The notes below the pieces were generated by a model. That model saw only the letters and a program-made list of their open reading frames with translations. It was not told the DNA's origin and did not search any database. Below are positions 27,256 to 35,023 of a stretch of DNA of 41,615 bases, one piece after another. Positions within the stretch are counted from its first letter, which is position 1. The number at the start of each line of letters is the position of its first letter. Source of the stretch: a virus. Position numbers and translations under genes: made by a program. The DNA is taken from positions 1-41,615 of IMG/VR virus record IMGVR_UViG_3300046011_006653; one strand, written 5' to 3'.

Positions 27256-28839
27256 TTATATTTTATTTAATCTTTCTCTAATTTCTGTTAAAGAAGTTTG
27301 GTTAAAGAATTTACCATCTTCATAGATTACTTGAAGTACACCATAAGTTTCATCATAAAGTGAGCACTCAGTAACAACATAATATTCACCATTTGCTTTT
27401 TTATGTACAGCACATAAACCTTTTAAAGATTTCTTACTACCATCATCTGTAATAGGATCTTTGTAGATGTTGTAAAATTTAGTTCTAATACCCCATTCAA
27501 CACTTTCAGGAGTAGCTAAAAATTCTTCTTCAACTTCAAACCAAGCACCTTTAGCAGCAAATCCTAATGTATCTCTAGTATTATACTGATAAGTAAATGA
27601 ACCTACACCTAATACAATATTCGTTGAAGCAAATCCTTTAGCAGCTAATCTTTCATAAATTTCACGCTGTCTATCAGGTGTAATACTATCACCATATATA
27701 GCACCAATATGTGGATCAAGAACTTTATATCCTTGTTCATTTACTGTACCACCAAAAATATCCCAAAGTAATTCTATTACTCCTTTATGTTGAGGTAGCC
27801 CACTTACTTCAATTGGAGTTTTACCATGTTCAGAAGACTTTTCTAATTTATAGTATTTACCATCAGGACTTGGTAATTCTCCACAAATAATATCTACAGG
27901 ATCTCCTGAATCAGGTCTAATTACTAATTTACCATCACGAGCCATAATAGCTTCTTTATTAGCTGGCAAATATTCAGTAATAAGTTTCCATAAATCAAAT
28001 GTATCTGATACAATACTTAATATTCCTTTAGGAAATATCTGTAACCAATCAGTAATCATTTGTTGTTCACCTACTGTAAAGATTTTAGTAGTACTAACAC
28101 TATGTTCAGAAGCATTAACACTAAATATAGGCATTTCATCTTCACCTACTCCGTAGAAATATCTACTTGCAGGTATAACAGGTAATGTATCACTACCTTT
28201 AAATGATGTAGCATGTCCTAATCCTATTAGATATTGACTCATTGGGTCTAATCCACGAGCAGAGAAATCATGGCACATAAAATCCACTAACCATAAATTC
28301 TTCTCATCAGTTTTCATAACCCATTCTTCAGCTTGTCTTCTATACAATTTAGCAATAGTAGCTGCTGTACTAGGTTTCCAAGCTAATGAAGAAACTACAG
28401 TTTCAAGATATAATGTTAACCATGCAAATCCATCTACTGTATTTACAAAAGTCATATGAGGAATATTAGGATCAGTTTCAATACCTTCAGGTAATGATTT
28501 AACTTTAATAGGTAAATAACCTAAATCCCATAGTTTTTCAAAATGTTTACCATCATATTCCATACCTAAGTATAAAGACATATCTTTAACAAATTGAAGT
28601 GCAGTATCTCTATTATCCCCATCACGTTTCATAAAGAAGTTTTCCTCAAACTCATCATGTAACCATTTCCAAACTAATTGTTGACCAAATGATACAATTT
28701 TAGTAATACCTTTTGGAGCATGTTTAACACTTCTTGGTATCCAAGTACCATATAATTTAATTGTTCCAGGAGCTAACATAGCTTTATGTCCAACTTTATA
28801 ACCATCGCTTAAATATAAGCTGTTTATTTTAAATCCCAT
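27256..28839 (-). CDS. Nicotinamide phosphoribosyltransferase-like enzyme
   Basis: 527 residues, close to NAMPT length. LSDGYKVGHKAML near the N-terminus, DFMCHDFSARGL with FKGSDTLPV near 205-240, VIRPDSGDPVD near 310 and GDSITPDRQ near 395 match the substrate-binding blocks of NAMPT (the RPDSGxP loop is diagnostic). NAMPT makes nicotinamide mononucleotide from nicotinamide and PRPP. A relative, NAMAT, uses ADP-ribose pyrophosphate to give NAD+ directly. Paired with the downstream Prs-like gene it could refill NAD+ during NAD+-depleting host defence. Confidence 0.92.
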   Translation of the reverse strand: MGFKINSLYLSDGYKVGHKAMLAPGTIKLYGTWIPRSVKHAPKGITKIVSFGQQLVWKWLHDEFEENFFMKRDGDNRDTALQFVKDMSLYLGMEYDGKHFEKLWDLGYLPIKVKSLPEGIETDPNIPHMTFVNTVDGFAWLTLYLETVVSSLAWKPSTAATIAKLYRRQAEEWVMKTDEKNLWLVDFMCHDFSARGLDPMSQYLIGLGHATSFKGSDTLPVIPASRYFYGVGEDEMPIFSVNASEHSVSTTKIFTVGEQQMITDWLQIFPKGILSIVSDTFDLWKLITEYLPANKEAIMARDGKLVIRPDSGDPVDIICGELPSPDGKYYKLEKSSEHGKTPIEVSGLPQHKGVIELLWDIFGGTVNEQGYKVLDPHIGAIYGDSITPDRQREIYERLAAKGFASTNIVLGVGSFTYQYNTRDTLGFAAKGAWFEVEEEFLATPESVEWGIRTKFYNIYKDPITDDGSKKSLKGLCAVHKKANGEYYVVTECSLYDETYGVLQVIYEDGKFFNQTSLTEIRERLNKI

Positions 28840-28841
28840 AA

Positions 28842-29276
28842 TTATCCTATTTCATCTAATTGTTTATTACTTTCTTTAAATCCTCTATATTGATATAGAG
28901 CTGATTCTAATATGTCTAAAGCTTCATTTAATCCACTTCTATCACATAAATTAATATTATAATATATTTTACCATTATTACCATAAGGTAAAGCTATTGG
29001 ATTGTTATTAATAGCATCTATTGGTATTTTAACTTTCTCACAATATTCTTGTATTTCAGAAAATCTATCAGTATTACAAGCTGTAAATACTACAATATAA
29101 GCTCCTGTATAATGAGCTAATTGTAATAATTTAATAGTTCTTTGTATATCTTCTTCATTAAAATTTTCTCTATATGCAAATATAGTATCATCAAAATCAG
29201 TAGATATAATTATTTTACCATGTATTTTCCATTCTTCAAATAATCTCTGTGTATATTTATTTTTAATTATACTCAT
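28842..29276 (-). CDS. HAD-superfamily phosphatase-like protein
   Basis: 144 residues. STDFDDTIFAY near 26-36 is HAD motif I (DxDxT type), VVFTACNTDR near 62-71 fits motif II, and a Lys/Arg-rich centre follows. Motif III/IV acids are less clear, with NINLCDRSG near 107 a possible match. Immediately upstream of the NAMPT-like gene (two bases), so a role in nucleotide or NAD+ precursor dephosphorylation is plausible, though a polynucleotide or sugar phosphatase is equally possible. Confidence 0.7.
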   Translation of the reverse strand: MSIIKNKYTQRLFEEWKIHGKIIISTDFDDTIFAYRENFNEEDIQRTIKLLQLAHYTGAYIVVFTACNTDRFSEIQEYCEKVKIPIDAINNNPIALPYGNNGKIYYNINLCDRSGLNEALDILESALYQYRGFKESNKQLDEIG

Positions 29277-29512
29277 TTTATTAATTTAGTTGATTTAACA
29301 TAACACATAGTTGTATATACTTTAATACTATCATAATACTTAATACATCCTTCATAAGGGTTTAAATTAGGCATATAAGGATATATTTGATATAAAGTAT
29401 CTTTACTATTATCCCAATAAGTTATTTCATAATCATGATATACTATTGGTTTATCTTCACAACTACTAAATAATAGTATTGTTGCAATTAATATTGTTAA
29501 GATTTTTTTCAT
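29273..29512 (-). CDS. Small predicted lipoprotein
   Basis: 79 residues from the ATG at 29510-29512, one base after the upstream stop. A longer frame from 29536 would place eight residues before the signal. MKKILTILIATILLFSSC is a lipoprotein signal ending in a lipobox with Cys at residue 18, followed by Glu-Asp. The mature part has three further Cys-poor beta-like segments. It should be lipid-anchored, probably at the outer face of a membrane. Phage lipoproteins of this type can block superinfection; that is only an inference here. Confidence 0.75.
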   Translation of the reverse strand: MKKILTILIATILLFSSCEDKPIVYHDYEITYWDNSKDTLYQIYPYMPNLNPYEGCIKYYDSIKVYTTMCYVKSTKLIK

Positions 29513-29513
29513 A

Positions 29514-29825
29514 TTATTTCTTTTTAAATTGTTCAATCAATTCATTAAAATTATCTTCTCCTGTTAATTGAAAGTTTCTACCTGTTTCAAAAGATAACTT
29601 CATATCTTCCTCACTATACATTCTTTCTTGTGCTAATTTATAACCATTTATAAAAGCTTTTTTTTCAATATCTTGAAATCTTTCTAAAAATAATTTATTG
29701 TTAGGATATAATCTTTCAGCAGCTTCTTCAAGTGTTTCTTGCTTTATACAATTAGGATATATACAATTATTATTTAAAGTACAAGATTCTCCTTCTTTCT
29801 TAATCCCATTTTTATTACAATTCAT
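29514..29825 (-). CDS. Small uncharacterised protein with N-terminal Cys pair
   Basis: 103 residues. Cys3, Cys16, Cys22 and Cys27 in the N-terminal 30 residues might bind a metal or form a small knot. The rest is helical (RFQDIEKKAFINGYKLAQERM) and resembles small phage early proteins. No family assigned. Confidence 0.6.
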   Translation of the reverse strand: MNCNKNGIKKEGESCTLNNNCIYPNCIKQETLEEAAERLYPNNKLFLERFQDIEKKAFINGYKLAQERMYSEEDMKLSFETGRNFQLTGEDNFNELIEQFKKK

Positions 29826-30085
29826 ATATCAAGTTTTAAATTTGAAATATATCTTTCTTTAGGATTATCAAATGATAAACTTAATTTTTTATCTAAAATA
29901 CCAGCATCATAAGCTTTATTTATTTCAGGTATTAAAGAAGTTGATTGAGATAATACTGCTTCACATATTGTAATCTTACCATTTAAATAAGATTGTGTAT
30001 GATTATCAGGTTCTACTTCTCTTTGATGTTTTAACTCTTTTAATCTCTGTTCAAGTTTAGTTTTATTTATTATGATATATTCCAT
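29822..30085 (-). CDS. Small uncharacterised protein
   Basis: 87 residues, helical: a basic N-terminal helix (KTKLEQRLKELKHQREV) and a second around DAGILDKKL. The four-base overlap with the next gene suggests coupled translation. Function unknown. Confidence 0.6.
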   Translation of the reverse strand: MEYIIINKTKLEQRLKELKHQREVEPDNHTQSYLNGKITICEAVLSQSTSLIPEINKAYDAGILDKKLSLSFDNPKERYISNLKLDI

Positions 30086-30086
30086 G

Positions 30087-30314
30087 TTATTTTATATTAG
30101 TTAATGGGTAAGATTTTAAGATAGAATTTTTGTTTACATGACTAAGAGTATAAAATTCTTTATCTCTAGTAACTGTTGCCTTTTTACTTGCAGCCTTTAA
30201 TGCAGCCTCTACATGAAGTTTAGCAAATTCTATAATTTTATCACACTTCTTTTTTAAAACTATATTTTGAAATTCGCCTTTAAAAAATTCTTCTGCTGTT
30301 GGTATTTTGCTCAT
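30087..30314 (-). CDS. Small uncharacterised protein
   Basis: 75 residues. The N-terminal IPTAEEFF followed by FAKLHVEAALKAA is a pattern typical of short phage early proteins, with a helical core and a basic tail. No catalytic residues recognised. Confidence 0.6.
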   Translation of the reverse strand: MSKIPTAEEFFKGEFQNIVLKKKCDKIIEFAKLHVEAALKAASKKATVTRDKEFYTLSHVNKNSILKSYPLTNIK

Positions 30315-30316
30315 AA

Positions 30317-30520
30317 TTATTTAATTTTATTTCTATCTAAAGATATGTTTTTACAAAATCTTATTTCTTTATTATTTAATGTCCAAATTTGACCATTATC
30401 CATAGCACAAGTAAATAATAAATTATGTTCTTGTGAATAATCTATAACTAAGAAAGCATAACCTTCCATATTATCTGATACTCTAAATATAGGTATCATT
30501 GGGTTAAGTTGTAGTATCAT
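30317..30520 (-). CDS. Small uncharacterised protein
   Basis: 67 residues, beta-rich (GYAFLVIDYSQEHNLLFTC), possibly a small barrel. Overlaps the next upstream gene by four bases. Function unknown. Confidence 0.6.
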   Translation of the reverse strand: MILQLNPMIPIFRVSDNMEGYAFLVIDYSQEHNLLFTCAMDNGQIWTLNNKEIRFCKNISLDRNKIK

Positions 30521-30882
30521 TTAGATTTTACAATTTCTATTAATTTTTTAAGACATTCAAGTTCTGCTTCTTCATAAGTATCAAATACATCAAATATTTT
30601 ATAATCTACCATACCTATAATTGTCATTATATCATAAGTCCAATCTTTATCTGTATTTTGCATAACTATTTGCCATAATCCACACTTCTCTCTAAAAAAT
30701 CTAAATGCTTGTTGATAAAGTGGTGCTAATATTAATTTACCTGTATTTGTTGATGTTGAATGTGAATGAAGTTCATATAATTCGTTTGGTTCAATATTAT
30801 TGAACAAACCAAAACAAGGTTTATTAAACCCCAATTCTTTTAAAGCTAATGCTTGCTTGTAAGGTATAAATTCTTTTTCCAT
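30517..30882 (-). CDS. Small uncharacterised protein
   Basis: 121 residues. It opens with EFIPYKQALALKELGF and ends in an acidic EEAELECLKKLIEIV helix, the layout of a widespread but uncharacterised group of Bacteroidetes-phage proteins as I recall them. Trp-containing middle (FREKCGLWQIV). No function assigned. Confidence 0.65.
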   Translation of the reverse strand: MEKEFIPYKQALALKELGFNKPCFGLFNNIEPNELYELHSHSTSTNTGKLILAPLYQQAFRFFREKCGLWQIVMQNTDKDWTYDIMTIIGMVDYKIFDVFDTYEEAELECLKKLIEIVKSK

Positions 30883-30891
30883 TTTTTTAAT

Positions 30892-31746
30892 TTAAAATAT
30901 ATATCTTATTGTGTTCCAAGGTATAATACTATCATGTATTTCAACCCATTCTTTTATGTAATTACTTTTTAAATTATGTTTATATCTAATATTATCTCCA
31001 CCATATTGTGATATTTTAGATTCTTGAATATCAGGAGTCCATAATAATTCTTCACCTGTTAATTTATTAGCTAAATTATATTTATGTTTATTCTCATTAT
31101 GAGTTAAAAATATAACTTCACATTTAACTATATCTTTATAATCAACATAAGTATTAACCATTTGAAATAAATCTTCATAATCTTTTAACCAATTATCATA
31201 AACAATAACAGGACTAAAGTTTATATGTACATCATAACCAGCATCTATAAAAGCATCAATAGCTTTAATTCTATCAATTATTTTAGATGTATTAGGTTCT
31301 AATTTATCAGATATATTTTGAGGCATTAAACTGAATCTAATTCTAATTTTACTTTCAGGATTAAATTTAGTTAAATTAGGATTAACATATTTAGTAGCTA
31401 AACTACCCATTGCTAATGGATGATTTTTAAAGAAATCAAATATTTTTTCCCATTCATGATATTTAGCATGTAAAGCAAAATCTTCATTACAACTTATATC
31501 ATAAGTTATAAACTTTTCATGAGTTTGATTAGGTTTATCTACAATAGCAAACATTGAATGATTATTAATTTCAGTTAATATATTCATAGTATTTTTTGCT
31601 ATATCTAATCCTTCAAATTTATGTCTTTTCATATAACAATAAGAACAATTATATAAACAACCATAACCAAAACTAGGACTAATAAAATCTGTTGACCTAC
31701 CACTAGGTCTTATAATCATAGATTTTCTTATAACTTTTTCTATCAT
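30892..31746 (-). CDS. Radical SAM protein, spore photoproduct lyase-like
   Basis: 284 residues. CLYNCSYCYM near 30-39 is the CxxxCxxC motif that binds the [4Fe-4S] cluster with SAM. The flanking PSFGYGC, the absence of other Cys-rich insertions and the ATKYVNPN and RIRFSLMP strands match the SplB/COG1533 radical SAM group. Spore photoproduct lyase repairs thymine dimers in DNA; others in COG1533 have unknown substrates. A phage copy could repair or modify AT-rich phage DNA. The C-terminal region is intact and shows no extra domain. Overlaps the small gene upstream by four bases. Confidence 0.8.
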   Translation of the reverse strand: MIEKVIRKSMIIRPSGRSTDFISPSFGYGCLYNCSYCYMKRHKFEGLDIAKNTMNILTEINNHSMFAIVDKPNQTHEKFITYDISCNEDFALHAKYHEWEKIFDFFKNHPLAMGSLATKYVNPNLTKFNPESKIRIRFSLMPQNISDKLEPNTSKIIDRIKAIDAFIDAGYDVHINFSPVIVYDNWLKDYEDLFQMVNTYVDYKDIVKCEVIFLTHNENKHKYNLANKLTGEELLWTPDIQESKISQYGGDNIRYKHNLKSNYIKEWVEIHDSIIPWNTIRYIF

Positions 31747-31994
31747 AATTTAATTATTTGATATACTTTATCAATTGTAGTCCAATAAGGTTTTTTATTT
31801 TTATTATAAATACACCATAAACCAATTCTATCTAATTTTGGTTTAGCTTCTGGTTTTATACATGCTTCATATAATTTATTTTGAAACCATACAATAGGAT
31901 ATATTGTATTTTTATCCCATTCTTCATTTAAAGATTTACCTATTTTATATTTATTACCTTTAAATTCCCATTCTTCTTGAATTATATTTTTCAT
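31743..31994 (-). CDS. Small protein upstream of radical SAM gene
   Basis: 83 residues, Lys/Trp/Tyr rich, beta-like. Its stop overlaps the radical SAM start, so the two are probably translated together. It might be an accessory partner, by position only. Confidence 0.6.
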   Translation of the reverse strand: MKNIIQEEWEFKGNKYKIGKSLNEEWDKNTIYPIVWFQNKLYEACIKPEAKPKLDRIGLWCIYNKNKKPYWTTIDKVYQIIKL

Positions 31995-32144
31995 AATTTA
32001 ATTTATTAATATTTACTAATACTACAGTTAATCAGACTGTATTGCTAGACAAGCTAGATTCTCTTTATAATAAGAAGCAATATGAAAGCACTTATTAAAT
32101 GATATGTTAAACTAAGTATTAGTAGTCCCTTTTAAAGACTGTTG
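31995..32144 (-). other. Non-coding stretch 3' of the tRNA, hairpins
   Basis: No credible ORF. On the minus strand AGTCTTT pairs with GGGACT-type sequence just after the tRNA, TATTGCT (around 32079) pairs with AGCAATA (around 32039), and ACAGT/ACTGT form a small hairpin near 32025-32041. They may mark processing or termination downstream of the tRNA. No second tRNA could be folded. Confidence 0.4.
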
Positions 32145-32226
32145 TACTCAAAAAGAGATTTGAACTCTTACACCTTACGGCACTAGTTTCTAAAACTAGC
32201 GTGTCTACCAATTCCACCATTTGAGC
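32145..32226 (-). tRNA. tRNA-Leu (anticodon UAG)
   Basis: 82 nt on the minus strand. The acceptor strand GCTCAAA pairs with TTTGAGT (G-U at the end). The anticodon arm CTAGT-TTTAGAA-ACTAG presents UAG, which reads CUA leucine codons. A long variable arm (TGCCGTAAGGTGT) is typical of Leu tRNAs, and the T arm is AAGAG-TTCAAAT-CTCTT. CCA is not encoded (CAA follows). It lies five to eight bases from the tmRNA 3' end, so both probably come from one precursor. Confidence 0.93.
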
Positions 32227-32233
32227 ATTTTAG

Positions 32234-32611
32234 TGGAGCTGGAGGGAATCGAACCCTCGTCCAAACAATTTATAATTAAAATTTCTACAAGTTTATTATA
32301 GTTTTATAACTATACGAATCTTAGTAATTTATTTAGATCTTTCTAGGTTTTACTAAACCTATGCACTCAGATAACTTAGAGTTAGTTTGTTGTTTATTAG
32401 ACTAATTCTAATTCTTCTGCTACAACAGCAGGAGCTAAATCAGCTACAAGAGCTGAGATTGCGGACTTAGAAGTAAGATCTGCTACAGAACCTACTTCAG
32501 AAATAATGGTATTGCCATTTGAAAATATATAACCATGTATTAAAGTGATAGATTACATCTCACTACTTGCTTAATTACCTATACACTTGCTGTCAAAAAC
32601 CAGTCAGCCCC
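32234..32611 (-). ncRNA. ssrA: tmRNA (ssrA) with a 39-codon tag frame
   Basis: 378 nt. The 5' end GGGGCTGACTGG and 3' end CAGCTCCA form the tRNA-like acceptor stem, with the T arm GAGGGTTCGATTCCCTC. CCA is replaced by CTA and must be added. By comparison with the Bacteroides tmRNA (resume codon GGC after an AACT-like stretch), translation should resume at GGC 32514-32516, preceded by CAAAT. The frame then stays open for 39 codons to tandem stops at 32394-32399. The peptide starts G-N-T-I-I-S-E, has ALVA inside and ends V-A-E-E-L-E-L-V, unlike the short ALAA-type degradation tags. tmRNA frees stalled ribosomes and tags the product. Confidence 0.9.
32397..32516 (-). other. tmRNA tag-peptide reading frame
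   Basis: 40 codons including the first stop. The resume codon is assigned by analogy (GGC). The peptide is Ala/Val rich and acidic near its C-terminus, with two stops in tandem (TAATAA). A competing frame one base later (GCA start) would stop after seven codons, so the frame assignment needs testing. Confidence 0.6.
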
Positions 32612-32685
32612 ATATAATTTAAAAAAAGGCTTCTCACCTTATTGTATGTTACAACTTCAACATATAAGTTCTATCTTTAATCTAA
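32612..32685 (-). terminator. Weak hairpin plus T-run before tmRNA
   Basis: On the minus strand AAGG-TGAGAAG-CCTT is followed by a run of T (about 32621-32643), downstream of the membrane-protein gene and just before the tmRNA 5' end. The stem is only four pairs, so this is a possible weak terminator or a tmRNA processing site. No clear Bacteroidetes promoter precedes the tmRNA. Confidence 0.35.
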
Positions 32686-33222
32686 TTATTTATGTTCTTT
32701 AACCCAATTCATTATTTGTTCTAAAGCACCAAATTCAGGATTAATAAAACCTGTAACAATGGTATCTAAATGGCATAAAAACACTAATAACAGTATAAAT
32801 CCTATTATTAATTGTCCTAATCTTATAAAACCTAATCCTGTTAAAAAATCTATATCTTCATCAAACCATTCTTCATCGGATTTGTTTTTATTTATAAAAG
32901 ATAGTATAAGTATAAAAGCTAATACACCACATAATAGATATAAAATACTATTTACTACTTGTTGTTTTACTAATATAACATATACATGTTCTGCTCCTAC
33001 TTTTAATGCTCCAGCAATACCAACTAAACCTGATTTTAAATTAGTATATAATTGTTTACTAACACTAGAAGTATCTATTGTTTTAGCTGTATTAATAACA
33101 TTAGTTTTTAAAGTATCTATTTTATTAGATACACTAGTTATAGTTTCTGTAACTAAATTTGATTCTTTACTATAAGTTGTTATTGTAAAGAATAACATTA
33201 AAATTGTTAGTATTTTTTTCAT
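32686..33222 (-). CDS. Exported membrane protein, signal peptide and two TM helices
   Basis: 178 residues. MKKILTILMLFFTITTYS is a signal peptide with likely cleavage near residue 18. A Ser/Thr/Val-rich extracytoplasmic helix region follows, then membrane helices near 85-108 (VNSILYLLCGVLAFILILSF) and 130-155 (LGQLIIGFILLLVFL). A short acidic loop lies between them and a helical tail after. The topology could suit a holin-like or envelope-altering protein, but position among early genes argues against a lysis role. Not recognised. Confidence 0.7.
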   Translation of the reverse strand: MKKILTILMLFFTITTYSKESNLVTETITSVSNKIDTLKTNVINTAKTIDTSSVSKQLYTNLKSGLVGIAGALKVGAEHVYVILVKQQVVNSILYLLCGVLAFILILSFINKNKSDEEWFDEDIDFLTGLGFIRLGQLIIGFILLLVFLCHLDTIVTGFINPEFGALEQIMNWVKEHK

Positions 33223-33227
33223 ATTTT

Positions 33228-33545
33228 TTAATCTTGAGTTACTATTACTAAATTAGATTCTTTAGGTAATTCTACAGTTTCACCTGTATATGCTAGAGCA
33301 TAATTATTAAACTTTTCAATAGGATTATCTCCTTCTTCTAATTCAATAATACAAACAGGACATTCAATTGCTTTACCAAAAGCTAATTGCCTACCTTTAC
33401 TTCTTGAAAAAGGTAATCTATATATAGGATTCCATTCAGCATCTCCTATTCTTATAGTATTACCTACTTGTATACCACTTATTGTGGCTCTACGACCATT
33501 TTTATCTGGTTCTGTTCTAAAATTAAATGTTTTTAAATCATTCAT
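33228..33545 (-). CDS. Small uncharacterised protein
   Basis: 105 residues from the ATG at 33543-33545. An earlier in-frame start at 33584 would add 13 residues encoded by an AT-rich leader. Basic, beta-rich, with GIQVGNTIRIG and a central RSKGRQLAFGKA basic stretch, then CPVC (a single Cys pair). May bind nucleic acid. Function unknown. Confidence 0.65.
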   Translation of the reverse strand: MNDLKTFNFRTEPDKNGRRATISGIQVGNTIRIGDAEWNPIYRLPFSRSKGRQLAFGKAIECPVCIIELEEGDNPIEKFNNYALAYTGETVELPKESNLVIVTQD

Positions 33546-33593
33546 TTTTTTATTTTTGTGAGTTGAGTTATATAAAATAGTCAAATTATTATA

Positions 33594-33623
33594 AAATATA
33601 AGGGCTTTTACACCCTTATATTT
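33594..33623 (-). terminator. Strong hairpin between two early genes
   Basis: AAATATAAGGG (33594-33604) pairs perfectly with CCCTTATATTT (33613-33623), an 11-bp stem with an 8-nt loop. Read on the minus strand it follows the end of the 193-residue gene (33659) and is followed by a T-rich run, TATAATAATTTG. It suits a rho-independent terminator or an attenuator before the next gene. Confidence 0.7.
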
Positions 33624-33658
33624 CTCCGAACCAACACTAATCCCCGCAGACTAGTATT

Positions 33659-34240
33659 TTAAGCTTTTCCTAATACTTTCTTTTTAGCAGATAGTACTTC
33701 TTCATTGTTAGCTGTAGTATCTTCTACCATTTCACCAACTAGTTTAGTATGCTTACATTGACTTTCAAAATCAACTGTAGTATTAGAATAGATAGTTTCA
33801 CCATCTTCTGTTACAAAGATAAATGTTTTACCATCTTTAACAATTTGTTTAGGCTTTTGAGTGATAGTCTCACCATCAGCATCAATATAAGTTCTAGCAG
33901 TAGTAGTTTCAGTTATTTTAACTACTAATCTATCACCATCTAAAGACGGATTTAAAATATTTAAGTTCATTGTTTTACCAACTTTTAAATTTTTAACATC
34001 AACGTCAAAATATTTTTCCATCATTTTAGCTGTAGCATTTGTCCATGCTCTTCTAGCTTTAGAGGTAAATCTACTATCATCAGCATTTAACATGCTTAAT
34101 AGGTTTTTACCTGTTCCTTCACCCTTAATAATTTGGGCTACTTCAATTTCAAATTTGCTACCTGAAACTGCTCTTACTCTTGTAAGAAGTGTTTGACCTT
34201 GTTCTAATGTTTCTAAAGATCCTGTGTTTAACTCGTTCAT
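33659..34240 (-). CDS. Uncharacterised early protein
   Basis: 193 residues, beta-rich and mixed charge (LTRVRAVSGSKFEIEVAQII). MKFEIEV-type strands alternate with Thr-rich segments (TTTARTYIDADGETIT), and Cys is nearly absent. It has the look of a small single-domain binding protein. It is followed on the minus strand by a strong hairpin. Function unknown. Confidence 0.7.
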   Translation of the reverse strand: MNELNTGSLETLEQGQTLLTRVRAVSGSKFEIEVAQIIKGEGTGKNLLSMLNADDSRFTSKARRAWTNATAKMMEKYFDVDVKNLKVGKTMNLNILNPSLDGDRLVVKITETTTARTYIDADGETITQKPKQIVKDGKTFIFVTEDGETIYSNTTVDFESQCKHTKLVGEMVEDTTANNEEVLSAKKKVLGKA

Positions 34241-34251
34241 TTTGTGTTTTT

Positions 34252-34758
34252 TTAATTAATTTGTAATTGTTTGTTTGTTGTTTCTAGATTTTCTCTAATA
34301 ATTTGACTAAATTTAACTTTTTTATCAATCTTTGTATATATAGTGTGATTAACCACTACATTAACTCCACGTCTTTTAGTGTGGATTTGGTGTACTTCAG
34401 TTTTGTATTGCGGTGAATATATATTAGCAAATAATGTATTAGTTTCTTTATTTCTATACACTATTTCCATTTTAAGCATATCTGACCATTCTTGTTTAGA
34501 TTTACCACTAAACATACTTGTAGCTAATGGTAAGTTATCAATAAGCTTTAAAGCTGATTGTATATGACTTAATTCCATATGTCTAATTTGTATATTATAG
34601 TATGTATCTTTGCCATCTACAACTTTTTTACATCTCCAATTTTCATATCTAAATTGTAATGATTTAGGTATAGTTTTAGAGAATACTTTAACTTCTTTGT
34701 TTAGATTTTCACGCATATTAAGATATGCTTGGCTTGGTTTGTAAGGTTCTTTGTACAT
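34252..34758 (-). CDS. Uncharacterised early protein
   Basis: 168 residues, basic, with a helical first third (RENLNKEVKVFSKTIP), a central Trp/Tyr segment (RYENWRCKKVV) and a basic TKRRGVNVVVNHTIYTK strand region. It could bind nucleic acid. No domain recognised. Eleven bases from its downstream neighbour, it is likely co-transcribed with it. Confidence 0.65.
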   Translation of the reverse strand: MYKEPYKPSQAYLNMRENLNKEVKVFSKTIPKSLQFRYENWRCKKVVDGKDTYYNIQIRHMELSHIQSALKLIDNLPLATSMFSGKSKQEWSDMLKMEIVYRNKETNTLFANIYSPQYKTEVHQIHTKRRGVNVVVNHTIYTKIDKKVKFSQIIRENLETTNKQLQIN

Positions 34759-34759
34759 A

Positions 34760-34975
34760 TTATTTAGGATTTTGTTTGTTATCTTCTATTAATTCTTTAG
34801 TACAAGCTATTAGTTCAATTATAAATATAGGACTTAATAACCATATAACAAATGCCCAAATTACATCAGTAAATGTATCAAAGCCTTTATCAAATATGTG
34901 TATTATTCCTAATATATATGAAGCTATAAGCCATATAAATACTATTAATAGTAATACGATTTTAATTGTTTCCAT
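34760..34975 (-). CDS. Small membrane protein
   Basis: 71 residues with two hydrophobic helices, 4-25 (IKIVLLLIVFIWLIASYIL) and 36-58 (FTDVIWAFVIWLLSPIFII), then an acidic helical tail. No signal peptide. Function unknown; it may sit in the inner membrane. Confidence 0.65.
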   Translation of the reverse strand: METIKIVLLLIVFIWLIASYILGIIHIFDKGFDTFTDVIWAFVIWLLSPIFIIELIACTKELIEDNKQNPK

Positions 34976-35023
34976 TTTGTTAAGTTTTTAAAAGGTTTTT
35001 AATTAGTTTTACCCATCCACAAT

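Noticed and set aside
32490-32516. tmRNA tag read as a seven-residue peptide in the +1 frame
   Set aside because: It would start at GCA one base later, but the Bacteroides analogy supports GGC, and only the long frame ends with tandem stops. Kept as the alternative.
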